Below, piece after piece: positions 42,892-51,605 of a stretch of DNA of 64,000 nucleotides (its first letter is position 1; the number at the start of each line of letters is the position of its first letter). The notes beneath the pieces were generated by a model. The model made no database searches, had not been told where the DNA came from, and worked only from the letters and a program-made list of their open reading frames with translations. The position numbers and the translations under genes were made by a program. This stretch comes from Nocardia vulneris (GTDB lineage Bacteria > Actinomycetota > Actinomycetes > Mycobacteriales > Mycobacteriaceae): positions 1-64,000 of the forward strand of contig NZ_BDCI01000047.1 of assembly GCF_001613425.1 (NCBI RefSeq). The letters run 5' to 3'.

Positions 42892-44373
42892 TCAGGTCTC
42901 AGCCCTTCGAGTTGCGCCTTCGGACCTGGCAGGACGTGGTGCGCGTGCGGTGGCCTGCATCCGCAATTGTCGAGGTTGCGGCACGACAGCCAAGGTCGGC
43001 CTGGTGTCGGTACCGGGAAGCATCTGCAGACTCCATCGACCAGCGATGGTCGCCAACGCCAAAGTTGCCTCCGTCAAGGCGAATTGGTCACCGATACATT
43101 TTCGGGCTCCAGTGGCAAAGGGCAGCATCGCATGACGCGACGGTGGAGCGGGGAGGTCAGGGTCGAACCGGTCGGGGTCGAACCGCTCGGGCTCGGGGTA
43201 GAGGTCGGCGCGGTGGTGGATCAGATACGAGCTGTAGATGACGGTGGTACCGGCCGCGAGTGAGTAGCTGCCGAGTTCGGTGTCCTCGGTGACCGTCCGC
43301 GTCTGCAGCCACGCGGGTGGACGTAAACGTAAGACCTCGTTGAGCACTTGGGCGGTGAACTGAAGGTTCGGCAAGTCTTCGGGGCCTGCGGGTCGGCCGG
43401 CGAGCGCGGTGTCGACTTCTGCGTGTAATCGGGCAGCGAACTCCGGATGCTGGTCGAGCAGGATCAGCGCCCACGCCAGTGTCGCGGCGCTGGTGTCGGT
43501 GCCTGCGAAGAAGAAGGTGAGCACCTGATCGACGATTTCCTCGTCACTCAACTGCCCGCCTCCGGCGCTGTCATGGGCAAAGAGCAACGCGGAGAACAGA
43601 TCACCGTGATCGACTCCCTCAGCGCGACGAGCCGCCACAAGCTCGCCGAGGAGGGCCCGCGCCTCGGCTGCCGCTTCGATGCAGGCTCGATTGCCGATGA
43701 TCGGCCACCGGCGCAGCCACACCGGCAGGACGGCCTGACGCATATTCCCCGCGAAGACAACCTCGACGTCATGCAGCAGCCGCTGTTGGGTTTCCTCGGT
43801 GATCGCCTGCCCGAACAGCGCCGCTGCGATCACGCGGGCGGCGAAGGTGTGCAGGTCGGTTTTCACGTCGACAGCCTGACCGTCACGCCAAGAGTCGACC
43901 ATTTCAGCTATCTTCTCCCCCATCACCGGCGCGTATGCAGTGATACGTCTCGAATGAAACGCGGGCTGCAGCAGGCGTCGTTGCCGACGATGCTTGGCAT
44001 GCGGACACGTCGCCAAGCCGTCGCCAACCAGTTCTCGGCCGCCGTCGTACAGTGCCCCGCCCTTGTCGAAGATTCGGTCGTGAAGCAGTACTTGCCGAGT
44101 CAGTTCGAGATCGCAGACCACCACAGCGGACACCGGTCCGAGTCCGATACTCACCACATCGCCGTACGCAGGAAGAGAAGCCATGAATCCCAGGGGATCC
44201 CGCAGTAGCGGCACCAGATGCCCCAGCACAGGCAACCGCTGCGGTGCTACCGCTATCGCCGCACCACTGCGCCGTCCCTCAGTGCCCGTGGTTGCGCCGA
44301 GTCCTGCCGGACCGCCCTCTGATGTCCGACGAATCCTCTTTGATACCCGCCGAATTGGCGACCGTTCGCCCAT
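42892..44373 (-). CDS. Cytochrome P450
   Basis: A 493-residue P450. Landmarks are the I-helix oxygen-binding segment LTFFFAGTDTSAATLAWAL, the K-helix EVLRLRPP (Glu-x-x-Arg), the FDPDRFDPD meander and the heme-Cys loop LPFATGARKCIGDQFA. It resembles terpene-oxygenase-like P450s such as the pentalenene-oxygenase group; the substrate is not assignable. ATG at 44373 has GGGGAG at 6 bases. No ferredoxin or terpene synthase is adjacent, and IS debris lies just upstream. Confidence 0.85.
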   Translation of the reverse strand: MGERSPIRRVSKRIRRTSEGGPAGLGATTGTEGRRSGAAIAVAPQRLPVLGHLVPLLRDPLGFMASLPAYGDVVSIGLGPVSAVVVCDLELTRQVLLHDRIFDKGGALYDGGRELVGDGLATCPHAKHRRQRRLLQPAFHSRRITAYAPVMGEKIAEMVDSWRDGQAVDVKTDLHTFAARVIAAALFGQAITEETQQRLLHDVEVVFAGNMRQAVLPVWLRRWPIIGNRACIEAAAEARALLGELVAARRAEGVDHGDLFSALLFAHDSAGGGQLSDEEIVDQVLTFFFAGTDTSAATLAWALILLDQHPEFAARLHAEVDTALAGRPAGPEDLPNLQFTAQVLNEVLRLRPPAWLQTRTVTEDTELGSYSLAAGTTVIYSSYLIHHRADLYPEPERFDPDRFDPDLPAPPSRHAMLPFATGARKCIGDQFALTEATLALATIAGRWSLQMLPGTDTRPTLAVVPQPRQLRMQATARAPRPARSEGATRRAET

Positions 44374-44639
44374 GACCAACTCCCCTCCACCGCAAGTCGG
44401 ACTTCCCGCCATTGTCCGCCAAGCCCGACCGCAGCACTACTACCCGCACGGGTGGACTGTCACCGACTACGCGCGCCCCGAGCGTCACTCGGACTCGCCC
44501 GGATCGAAGCCCGTTTCCGAGGCAAGCTTGGCGGCAAGCCGACGCCCCGGTGGCACGAACCGGACGAAATGGTGGCAGGGCCTCGGGCATTGGTCACGAA
44601 CCGTAGGCGCCAGACCTTACAGGCAACGACTGATCATGG

Positions 44640-44986
44640 GTCATTTGTGGCCGTGGTGTTCAGCGGGTTCGGCGAAGGCCGCATCGACGGATGCGGTGTC
44701 GGTGACCACGCAGCGAACGCCGAGGAGCCCTTCGTGGTCGGCCGCCGTCGCGGCGGGCACCGCGACAGCGTCGAGCAGCGGCGCCAGCAACGGCCTGCCC
44801 GGGCGTGAGCAGCACAGCCAGGCCGTGAGCGTGCCCAGCGGCGGCCAGATGAACTTTGCTCGTCAGCCCGCCGTGGGACCGACCGATCGCATGATCGGCG
44901 GGTTCATAACCTGTCTTGGCTCGTTGTGATGCTGGTCGTGGCTCGTCGATGATCTGGGCGATCGCAGACCCATCCCAAGTCCGCAC
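44640..44986 (-). mobile_element. Remnant of an IS5-type transposase
   Basis: The minus strand reads WDGSAIAQIIDEPRPASQRA, then RSHGGLTSKVHLAAAGHAHG and LAVLLTPGQA, the middle of an IS5-family DDE transposase (normally GRSRGGLTTKIHLA and LTPGQAGD). After LTPGQA the frame breaks, and another frame continues LLAPLLDAVAVPAATAADH. No terminal inverted repeats or intact gene remain. The 266 bases to the P450 start have nothing else. Confidence 0.6.
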
Positions 44987-45005
44987 ACTGGCCTAGGCAA
45001 CGCCG

Positions 45006-45239
45006 ATGAGTGACCAGGGCGTCGTCCGGGAGTGGCGTCTCGAGGAGGGGTGGGGTGTCATTGATGCTCCGAGCGTTCCAGGTGGATGCTGGGTCTCGTT
45101 CGCCGCGTTGAAGTTCGAGCGTCGAAACCTCGACAACGGTCAGCGGGTGGAATTCGAGTGGGAGCCTGCCGAACAGGACGGGTATGACTTTCGTGCCGTG
45201 CGTGTCTGGCCCGAGGGTGCCGCACCCGTCGAACCATAG
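45006..45239 (+). CDS. Cold-shock-domain-like small protein
   Basis: A 77-residue protein with a CSD-like beta layout: VVREWRLEEGWGVIDAPSVP, GCWVSFAALKFERRNLDNGQ and VEFEWEP. The basic RNP1/RNP2 aromatic motifs of true CspA proteins are only partly kept. Small proteins of this kind are frequent beside actinomycete toxin genes. ATG start; weak upstream site. Confidence 0.65.
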   Translation: MSDQGVVREWRLEEGWGVIDAPSVPGGCWVSFAALKFERRNLDNGQRVEFEWEPAEQDGYDFRAVRVWPEGAAPVEP

Positions 45240-45615
45240 ACCCGGCAGGCAGGTCAAGGCATGACCATGGCCGCCTGGGATATCGATCCCATCACCAACC
45301 AGCGACACCAGATAGACGAATAGAAACAACGAACGTTCGATGCAAGGGCGCAGGCATCACCTCCGGCATAACCGGCGGCTGGTTGTCGGCGGCCTCGGCA
45401 GCAGCCAGCCGCAGCGCGCGTTTGCTCACTTCGACCACCGGCACGGCCTTCCAAATCCCTTGGCTCGCAATCTAACAGCGCGAGCACATCGACAGGAACG
45501 CGCAGCATTCGATCACATACCCCGCCGGCAGAGTGATGGATTCACTGACATTCTCGTGCAGCCCGGCCACTGACATTTTCGTGCGGCATCACAAGCGCGG
45601 TACAGCAACCAGCGG
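45240..45615. other. Intergenic region with IS-end-like direct repeats
   Basis: About 376 bases with no gene. Two 20-bp direct repeats, CACTGACATTCTCGTGCAGC at 45543-45562 and CACTGACATTTTCGTGCGGC at 45568-45587, sit 25 bases apart; IS21-type elements carry repeated end sequences of this sort. No transposase is left beside them. Confidence 0.45.
45543..45587. repeat. 20-bp direct repeat pair, possible IS end
   Basis: Two copies with 18 of 20 bases identical and a 25-base period. They look like the multiple terminal repeats of an IS21-type element; with the IS5 debris upstream they mark this spot as a past insertion site. Confidence 0.5.
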
Positions 45616-46071
45616 TCAGGCGTTCCACCATTCATCGGTTCCGTACCCGACCTCGTAGTGCCACCATCCCGACTCCGTCCCGTGCGCCAAAAGCTCCTTG
45701 ATCCCAGCGAAATCGGCGCCAGCAGGGACCGTGAACGCCACCATGGGGAAGTCCTTGCTGTACACCTCACCTCCGAGCTTGAACCCCGACAGTCGTTGAT
45801 GCACCGCCTCAGGGCTCCGCCCGAGCGGCCCGGTAGGGACAGGTACGACACGGATCGTGCAATTGCCAGAAGAACTGACGCGATCAACTGCCCAATGACG
45901 CCCGTCGGAGTCTGTCCGGAATCGCACAACGTCACCCTCAGCCACTCCGCCCGCTAGGAGCGGGCTGTTCTGAACGACCGCCGTGCCCTCCCCAATCCTC
46001 CTCGCCCACATGCCTTCGTGTTCGTACTGGTGCCACTCATCACGCGGCAGGAAGAACCACACTTTGATCAT
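45616..46071 (-). CDS. DUF4265 family protein
   Basis: A 151-residue protein with the DUF4265 layout: KVWFFLPRDEWHQYEHEGMW, NSPLLAGGVAEGDVVRF and VEGEVYSK-like GGEVYSKDFPMVAFTVP. Members are small cytosolic proteins of unknown role, often beside toxin or immunity genes. The ATG at 46071 matches the family start; in-frame starts at 46089 and 46095 are also possible. It is isolated, convergent with the CSD-like gene. Confidence 0.7.
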   Translation of the reverse strand: MIKVWFFLPRDEWHQYEHEGMWARRIGEGTAVVQNSPLLAGGVAEGDVVRFRTDSDGRHWAVDRVSSSGNCTIRVVPVPTGPLGRSPEAVHQRLSGFKLGGEVYSKDFPMVAFTVPAGADFAGIKELLAHGTESGWWHYEVGYGTDEWWNA

Positions 46072-46707
46072 GTCGACACCACGCTCCATAGCCACCCATC
46101 ATGCTCTGGTGGCCGGATATTCAGCACCGCTGGATCTGGACTCGCCGTCGGCGGTTCGAACGGCGACCCGCACGGCCACGGACTGGACGGCCCGTCCGCT
46201 GACGCGAATTCAGAGGCGGGAGTAGCCAAATTCGGGGATGTGGATGAAGCGAGCCTCTCTTTACTGCTGAGCCTCGCGATGGTGCTCCCAGCACGCGAAG
46301 ATAGAACGAGCACACCGAAGCGGCCGTCGCTGAACCCGGCCAGGGACGTTAGCCTCTCGCGTCACTGCGCGGTCCGACCTTGGTGAAGCAGAAGGGCTGT
46401 ATCCGGCGCCGACGACAGCGGACCGAGCCCCTGACTACTTCGAAGCGGCACGTATAGAGGCGAGCTCGGCTCGTGATCGAAGGTAACGGGCGCAGCGTGA
46501 TCGAAACCATAAAACGGTAGTTGAGAGCTCGACTACCCACCGCTTGCAGGGTTGGTCGTGTGTCTAGATGGTGAACGGGTGATAACGGCGACTGTCAGAA
46601 CGCTGCGAATGGTTGCTGAAAGTTAGCTTATGGGTTTTCCTTGTTCACGCGGGGAACCTCCGCACTTGCGCAAGGGGGATCGTGAACGTGACAAGGAATG
46701 CAGCCCA
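46072..46707. other. Long intergenic region upstream of the porin gene
   Basis: About 636 bases without a supported gene. The base composition is less GC-rich than the flanks. Promoter elements for the porin operon are expected near the right end. No hairpin, RNA gene or insertion sequence was recognised. Confidence 0.4.
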
Positions 46708-47364
46708 GTGAAAAATGTCGCGCATCGGCGCAAGACCTTGATGGCAACAACCGCGATCTTATCGGTAGCAGTGGGATTGCTATCGACCGCGGGGATGGCA
46801 TCTGCGGATGCGGTGGCCGACAAGTCTCGGACGGTCGGCACCGATGACGGGTGGACGTTGACGGTGACCAAGACGTCGGAGACGTTGGATCGCTACCCGA
46901 ATCTCGCCGCGACCATGTTCACCCGTGAGGGTTTCGTCTCGCTCAAGGCCATTGCCGAGATCGCCGGTACCGGGAACAAGCCGGTCAGTTCGGGCCAGGT
47001 CAGCTTCGGCTATCAGGTCGGCTGCCAGATCGACGTATCCAGCGGTCTGACAACAAGTCTCGGCTTCTCGATGGGCCCCAACGCGTCGGTCAACATCTCC
47101 TACCCGCCCAGTGTCAGCCTGGGCGTGAACGCTTCGGTGAACCCGAACGTGAGCACCACCCTCAAGCCCGGCTCCATCGCCACCATCGAATTCGGTCGCA
47201 AGCAACTCGCTTCCGGCCGCGCGTCCATCGCGATGGACCAGGTCGAGGTCAAGGTCGACGCCTGCATGGGCCCGGTCTCGTTGCGTTCCTTCGCCACCGC
47301 CACCATGTCGACTTCGACCGCGGACAACACCACCACCGCCTACGGCGACCCCATCTGGCTCTGA
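46708..47364 (+). CDS. MspA-family porin
   Basis: A 218-residue outer (mycolic) membrane porin. Signal peptide: KTLMATTAILSVAVGLLSTA then GMASADA. The mature part shows the MspA layout: TDDGWTLTVTKTSETLDR near the start and long amphipathic strands such as GFSMGPNASVNISYPPSVSL. MspA proteins form octameric channels for small solutes. The GTG at 46708 has AAGGA about 10 bases upstream; the frame is open for another 26 codons. It is followed by a small membrane protein and a secreted toxin. Confidence 0.85.
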   Translation: MKNVAHRRKTLMATTAILSVAVGLLSTAGMASADAVADKSRTVGTDDGWTLTVTKTSETLDRYPNLAATMFTREGFVSLKAIAEIAGTGNKPVSSGQVSFGYQVGCQIDVSSGLTTSLGFSMGPNASVNISYPPSVSLGVNASVNPNVSTTLKPGSIATIEFGRKQLASGRASIAMDQVEVKVDACMGPVSLRSFATATMSTSTADNTTTAYGDPIWL

Positions 47365-47425
47365 CATTGCACCCCAATAGATTTGGCGGTCGCCGCAGGA
47401 CGATCGAGGCCGAGAAAGGCGCACG

Positions 47426-47713
47426 ATGACCGACACCACTCCTTCCGCCGAGTCAGCCGCAGCACACCGAGCGCAACCCACGGTCCAGCCGATGAATCCC
47501 ACCGCGGTGGCCGTCGGGGCACTTGTGCTCGGACTGCTGTTGCTGATCGTGGCGTTCGCGAACCTTGACCGGATGCCCGGCTGGGCCGACGACTACGGAT
47601 CCGTGTTGGTCTATCTGGCGTTCTTTCTCTATATGTCCATCGCTGGTCGCCTAACCTGGTGGGCCATCGACACCCTGCGCGAGCAGGTCGGCAACCGACA
47701 AAAGCGCCAATGA
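47426..47713 (+). CDS. Small two-helix membrane protein before the toxin
   Basis: A 95-residue protein with a Thr/Ala/Pro-rich soluble start and two hydrophobic helices (VAVGALVLGLLLLIVAFA and GSVLVYLAFFLYMSIAG), then a basic tail. Its stop overlaps the toxin start (ATGA), so it is co-expressed with the toxin. Function unknown; a helper for export or anchoring is possible. Confidence 0.65.
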   Translation: MTDTTPSAESAAAHRAQPTVQPMNPTAVAVGALVLGLLLLIVAFANLDRMPGWADDYGSVLVYLAFFLYMSIAGRLTWWAIDTLREQVGNRQKRQ

Positions 47714-49140
47714 GGACACAACTCGCGCGCTATGCCGCGCTGCCCGTGGCCACCGGCGCGCTCGGGCTCGGAATCTGGGCCATCACTGTTGTGTCCGCAA
47801 CGCCCCCGGCCGCAGCCCAGGACTACGTGCCGTGCGAGCAGTGGCAGGCCATGCACCCGGGCTGGCCGTGTATCGACACCCCGACAGTCCCCCCGGTGCC
47901 GCCGGGTGGCCCGTCCACCTCGCCGCCGCTGCCCTCGCAAACACCGGGCTTGCCGTCTCAGTCGGGTGCTGGTGGCGGGATCGGCGCGGGCGCGCTGACT
48001 CCACCGGCTATGCCGCAGGGCAACGGCGCACCGATCGTCGCGGTCCCCGGAGCGGAAACACCCGCGCTGCCGGGCAATCAGGTCCCCATGACGCAACCCG
48101 TACCCGCGATTCCGTGGCCGAGCGGCGAGATACCCGCGCCAGGCTCGGGATCCGAACCACCGCAAACTCCGAACCCGGCGGCCGCCGAAGCGCCAATACC
48201 TCCTAACGCAGTGGCGCCACCAACGGTCATCAGCTCTGTACCACCGCCCGAGGTGAAGGTTCCAGCATCATCGTCGAGCTCGGGAAATGGCGACTTGGAT
48301 CCGCGTCTTTTAGCGTTGACGGTAGTCGGGGCAACGGCATTCGCCGCACAAGCTACTAGGTCGCCGAGCAGAAACGGGGGTGTGAAATTCGTCAGCGGCC
48401 CCGTCGGTCCTGTCCAGCAAGCACCGTCGTCCCCTGATGGGCCGACACAGCCATCGGTAGCAAACACGATAATATTGTTCCCGTCGACACGGGCCGAAGT
48501 AGTTCCCAAAAGGCCACCATCTTCGCCCGTACTCTCCGACGGCGAAGTCCGGTTTGTTCCTGACAAACCCGGCTCGGAAACTGGCGCAATAATAATCGGC
48601 CGCGAAGAAGTTGGTCCACCGGGATCAATATCGACTTCTACCGGATATGATGTTTGGGTCGATGATCGGTATCAGCATGTCGACGCCATACAATCTGGGC
48701 CGGGTCTCTATCCCGCACGGATCGAGGGTGTGCGCTCAGGCTCGACCGTGCGCATCGAACAAACCGTTGTCACAACATGGACAGACCGTCGCGGCACGAA
48801 CCGTGTCGAAACCGACTTCGACACGACAGTATCGCCCTATGCGCCCAGATTGAATCAGGGAAAGCAGGACAAACATATTCCAGGTACCAACAACTACATA
48901 CCAGGAAAGAGCATATGGACGGACCCTGATCCACAAGGACTGCTCGATAGATATTGCGGTACCGGACAGCAGGCCACGCCAAAGTTCGATATCCCTACGC
49001 CAGGCTCGAAAGAGCGAGTAGATTTCGGCAAAGTAGTCGGACAGTACTACGATAGCAACACGGGGCAGTACGTCCCGACGACAAAAGGTATGATCATCTA
49101 CTCCAGCACGGGCGAGCATATAATCCCCGCAGCCCCGTAG
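47710..49140 (+). CDS. Secreted polymorphic toxin with C-terminal toxin-50 domain
   Basis: A 476-residue exported protein. Residues 1-36 are a signal peptide (AALPVATGALGLGIWAITVV then PPAAA before QDYVP). A Pro/Ser/Gly-rich linker runs to about residue 210, then a middle region, and residues about 380-476 match the Ntox50 toxin family: KQDKHIPGTNNYIPGKSIW, DPDPQGLLDRYCGTG, KERVDFGKVVGQYYDS and TTKGMIIYSSTGEHIIP. The toxin-50 fold is a predicted BECR-type RNase. The 3' half is AT-richer than its neighbours, which suggests a transferred cassette. An immunity gene follows. Confidence 0.8.
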   Translation: MRTQLARYAALPVATGALGLGIWAITVVSATPPAAAQDYVPCEQWQAMHPGWPCIDTPTVPPVPPGGPSTSPPLPSQTPGLPSQSGAGGGIGAGALTPPAMPQGNGAPIVAVPGAETPALPGNQVPMTQPVPAIPWPSGEIPAPGSGSEPPQTPNPAAAEAPIPPNAVAPPTVISSVPPPEVKVPASSSSSGNGDLDPRLLALTVVGATAFAAQATRSPSRNGGVKFVSGPVGPVQQAPSSPDGPTQPSVANTIILFPSTRAEVVPKRPPSSPVLSDGEVRFVPDKPGSETGAIIIGREEVGPPGSISTSTGYDVWVDDRYQHVDAIQSGPGLYPARIEGVRSGSTVRIEQTVVTTWTDRRGTNRVETDFDTTVSPYAPRLNQGKQDKHIPGTNNYIPGKSIWTDPDPQGLLDRYCGTGQQATPKFDIPTPGSKERVDFGKVVGQYYDSNTGQYVPTTKGMIIYSSTGEHIIPAAP

Positions 49141-49158
49141 TCCATCAGAAAGGTTGAG

Positions 49159-49464
49159 ATGAACGAAGAAATTGAACACGGCCGCGTGATTGTTGCCGTG
49201 AATCGTGCACTGCTCGGGGAAGTGTGCGACTCTTTTCGTGCGATCTACCTCAAAGTTGATGAAGGCACCCTCTATCTGCATTTCATAATCGATGGAACGC
49301 CTTCAGTCGGCGACATCGAATCAATACATGAAATCGGCGGCGAAACCATCGCAGATTTCACCGAACTGAATGTCGACGAGGAGTGGACGACTGTTGACTA
49401 CCCGGAAAAAATAGAGATGCCTTCAGGGTGGGAAATGGTATTTCTCCGAAAGGAGTCACGCTGA
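49159..49464 (+). CDS. Probable immunity protein for the toxin-50 protein
   Basis: A 101-residue acidic protein that starts 18 bases after the toxin stop (GAAAGG at 8 bases before ATG). It has low-GC codon use shared with the toxin end. Segments include RAIYLKVDEGTLYLHFIID and ESIHEIGGETIADFTEL. It is not assigned to a named family, but size, acidity and position make a cognate immunity role very likely. Confidence 0.65.
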   Translation: MNEEIEHGRVIVAVNRALLGEVCDSFRAIYLKVDEGTLYLHFIIDGTPSVGDIESIHEIGGETIADFTELNVDEEWTTVDYPEKIEMPSGWEMVFLRKESR

Positions 49465-49629
49465 AACATCTACCGGTTCGATGGCTGCGGCACACAGATG
49501 CTCGCGGCTGCCTCGGCAATGTTGGGCACCCTTCCCCGGGGGTGTGCGATTTCATGTTCGTGGCACCTCGCGTGCAGTGCACGCACGCGTCAACGGCGTG
49601 CGCGATGCGGTCGGTGGAGGCAGCCTGCG

Positions 49630-50845
49630 TCAACCCTGGGCTCGAGACCACGTGCTGAAGCCACGGACCAGCTCCGCGTAGAACTGTTCTCCGGGGACTG
49701 CGCCGGGATTCTTTCCGGTGTTGTAGAACGCGACATTGCGGAAGGTGGCGGAGGTTGACGAGTTGAGGTTCTTGTAGAACGCCATCTTCCCGCGGCCGAA
49801 CCCGATAAAGATCCAGAACACTCCAAGCGTCGCGGAGTTCTGCAGCAGCGTTCGTACCGCCCCTTTATCGTCGGGTTCCTCTCCTACCTGGACGATGACC
49901 AACGCGGGATCTGCTGCACCCGACTCCTGGTAGTGATTGACCACACAACGCATCGCTTCATCGACTTGTGACCAGCCCCAGTCAACCTGGGTGTGCAATT
50001 GGCCGATCCTGCCCCGGTAGTTCCGCAGACTGAGGTCCTCGACGAACGGCTCGTGGCGACCCGAGAAGACCACAGGGACGGTGCCGTCGTCATCGAGGTT
50101 CGCCGCCAAAGCAAGAATTCGCTCAGCAAACGCTTGAACGGTAAAGGACTCGTACAGTTCCCGCATGTCGTAGCTGTGGTCGAGAACCAAATACACTGCG
50201 GCGCGTTGGCTTCCCATTCCCGCGTCTGCGAGCGCCCGGTTCGCTTCGGTCGCTACCGGCAGCAAGCCGGGCGCGATGTCGGTGACCTTCGCGAGTTGGG
50301 TCGGTGTCCTCGACCCCGGTGATGTACCTACATTTGCTGGGGCGGACGTCTCGTCGCTGTCGATATCGACCCCGTAGTCAGTTGCCAAGCCACCCAGGCC
50401 AGTAGCGTAGCCTTGGCCGACTGCTCGCACCTTCCAAGCATCATTGCGGCGGTACGCCTCGGCGATGACAACGACTGTCTCTCGATTGGTGAAGTCCGGG
50501 GCTGTGTATTCGATTGTCGGTCCGGGGTTTTGGGTGACGACCAACCGTGGGGCACGACCGAAAACTGTCCCCGGCCTCAATGGATCGATGCTCGCGACAA
50601 CCACCACCGTGGCAACGTCGCGAGAGCCGTGCGAAGTCGACCTTGACTGTTGTACCGTCAACTTCGACTCCGTGTCGCCTCGGGTTGTTGTAGAACACCA
50701 GGTCACTGTCATCGCGCACCTTCCTCTCGGGACCGAGTAGCAGCGCCGAGACATCGATCGGTGTCTGATCCGATGCGAGGGAGAAGGACACCTGTCCTTC
50801 GTTGAGGGCGATATTCTCACCCTTGCGCAACGTGGTGCTCGTCAT
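49630..50845 (-). pseudogene. TerD-VWA (TerF-type) gene with frameshift
   Basis: From ATG at 50845 (AGGA upstream) the frame reads a TerD start: TTLRKGENIALNEGQVSFSL, PIDVSALLLGPERKVRDDS and DLVFYNNPRRHG, up to VDFARL. The next part of TerD, SRDVATVVVVASIDPLRPGT, is in another frame, as are KVRAVGQGYATGLGGLATD and the C-terminal VWA-like domain (VYLVLDHSYDMRELY, AADPALVIVQVGEE). The shift is at about 50,620-50,630, by one extra or two missing bases. Intact, it would be a TerD-VWA fusion as in tellurite/stress systems. Confidence 0.7.
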
Positions 50846-51605
50846 TGGCTTCCTAGGCTGAAGTGAGTGGACTCGACTCTGTCCGGGAGTTGCATCGCAG
50901 CAGGGGATTTCGGCGCTCAACCGTCCCCGGCTGGCGTAATCGGAAGTTTCTGCCCGACAGCGGATTTCGACGGGTGTCATTCCCTCGCTGAGGATTGAGA
51001 CGTGACTATTGATGGGTATCGCAGTAAGACGGTTCTTGAATCGATGCCACGTGCAAGCTCCTCGCTCCGATGACTTCCCCGTAGTTGGCGCTGATCCAGA
51101 CCCTGCCAAGTTACGAACGTATTCCATCAACCAGGGCGAGCAAGCGTCAAGACAACGACCGTACGTCAGTCGCTCGGCTGACATCGTTGTCCATGTAGGC
51201 GCATTGGATGGCGACGCGACCGTCTCAGTCAGGCAGTGTGTGGTACGGGTGTGACGCACGCACCGCGACGCGTTCTGTGCTTGAGCCGCACAGCGTGGGC
51301 AGCGGGAGCAACGCCCAGAATTGCACCCATGACCCAGTCCTGACTCAACGTACAGGCGGCAAAGTGCACACGGGAAACGCTGCGGGATAAAGGGATTCGT
51401 GCAGGTCGAGGCAGCTTGACCGATTCGTCTGCGACCGTCCTTATCGTCGTTCCGCGTGCGGAGTAGGGCTCCGCGGGTGATGGCCTGCGGCAGTGCCTTC
51501 CGTCGTAGCCAGAATTCTGCTGCTGCAGAACGTGATTCGGCCAATCGGGCGTACCCTCTGCGCTATCGTGATGAGGGGAAGTCATTCGAGGACGCAGGGG
51601 GACTC
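50846..51605. other. Long intergenic region between TerD-VWA and helicase genes
   Basis: About 760 bases between two divergent genes. No frame has coding-like composition, and no RNA gene or mobile element was recognised. It must contain two promoters. The size is unusual for a simple divergent promoter. Confidence 0.4.

Noticed and set aside
49630..50820. Reading the VWA part as a complete 396-residue protein
   Set aside because: Its first 60 residues have no relatives and are the out-of-frame copy of the TerD start; the real start is ATG at 50845 in the other frame.
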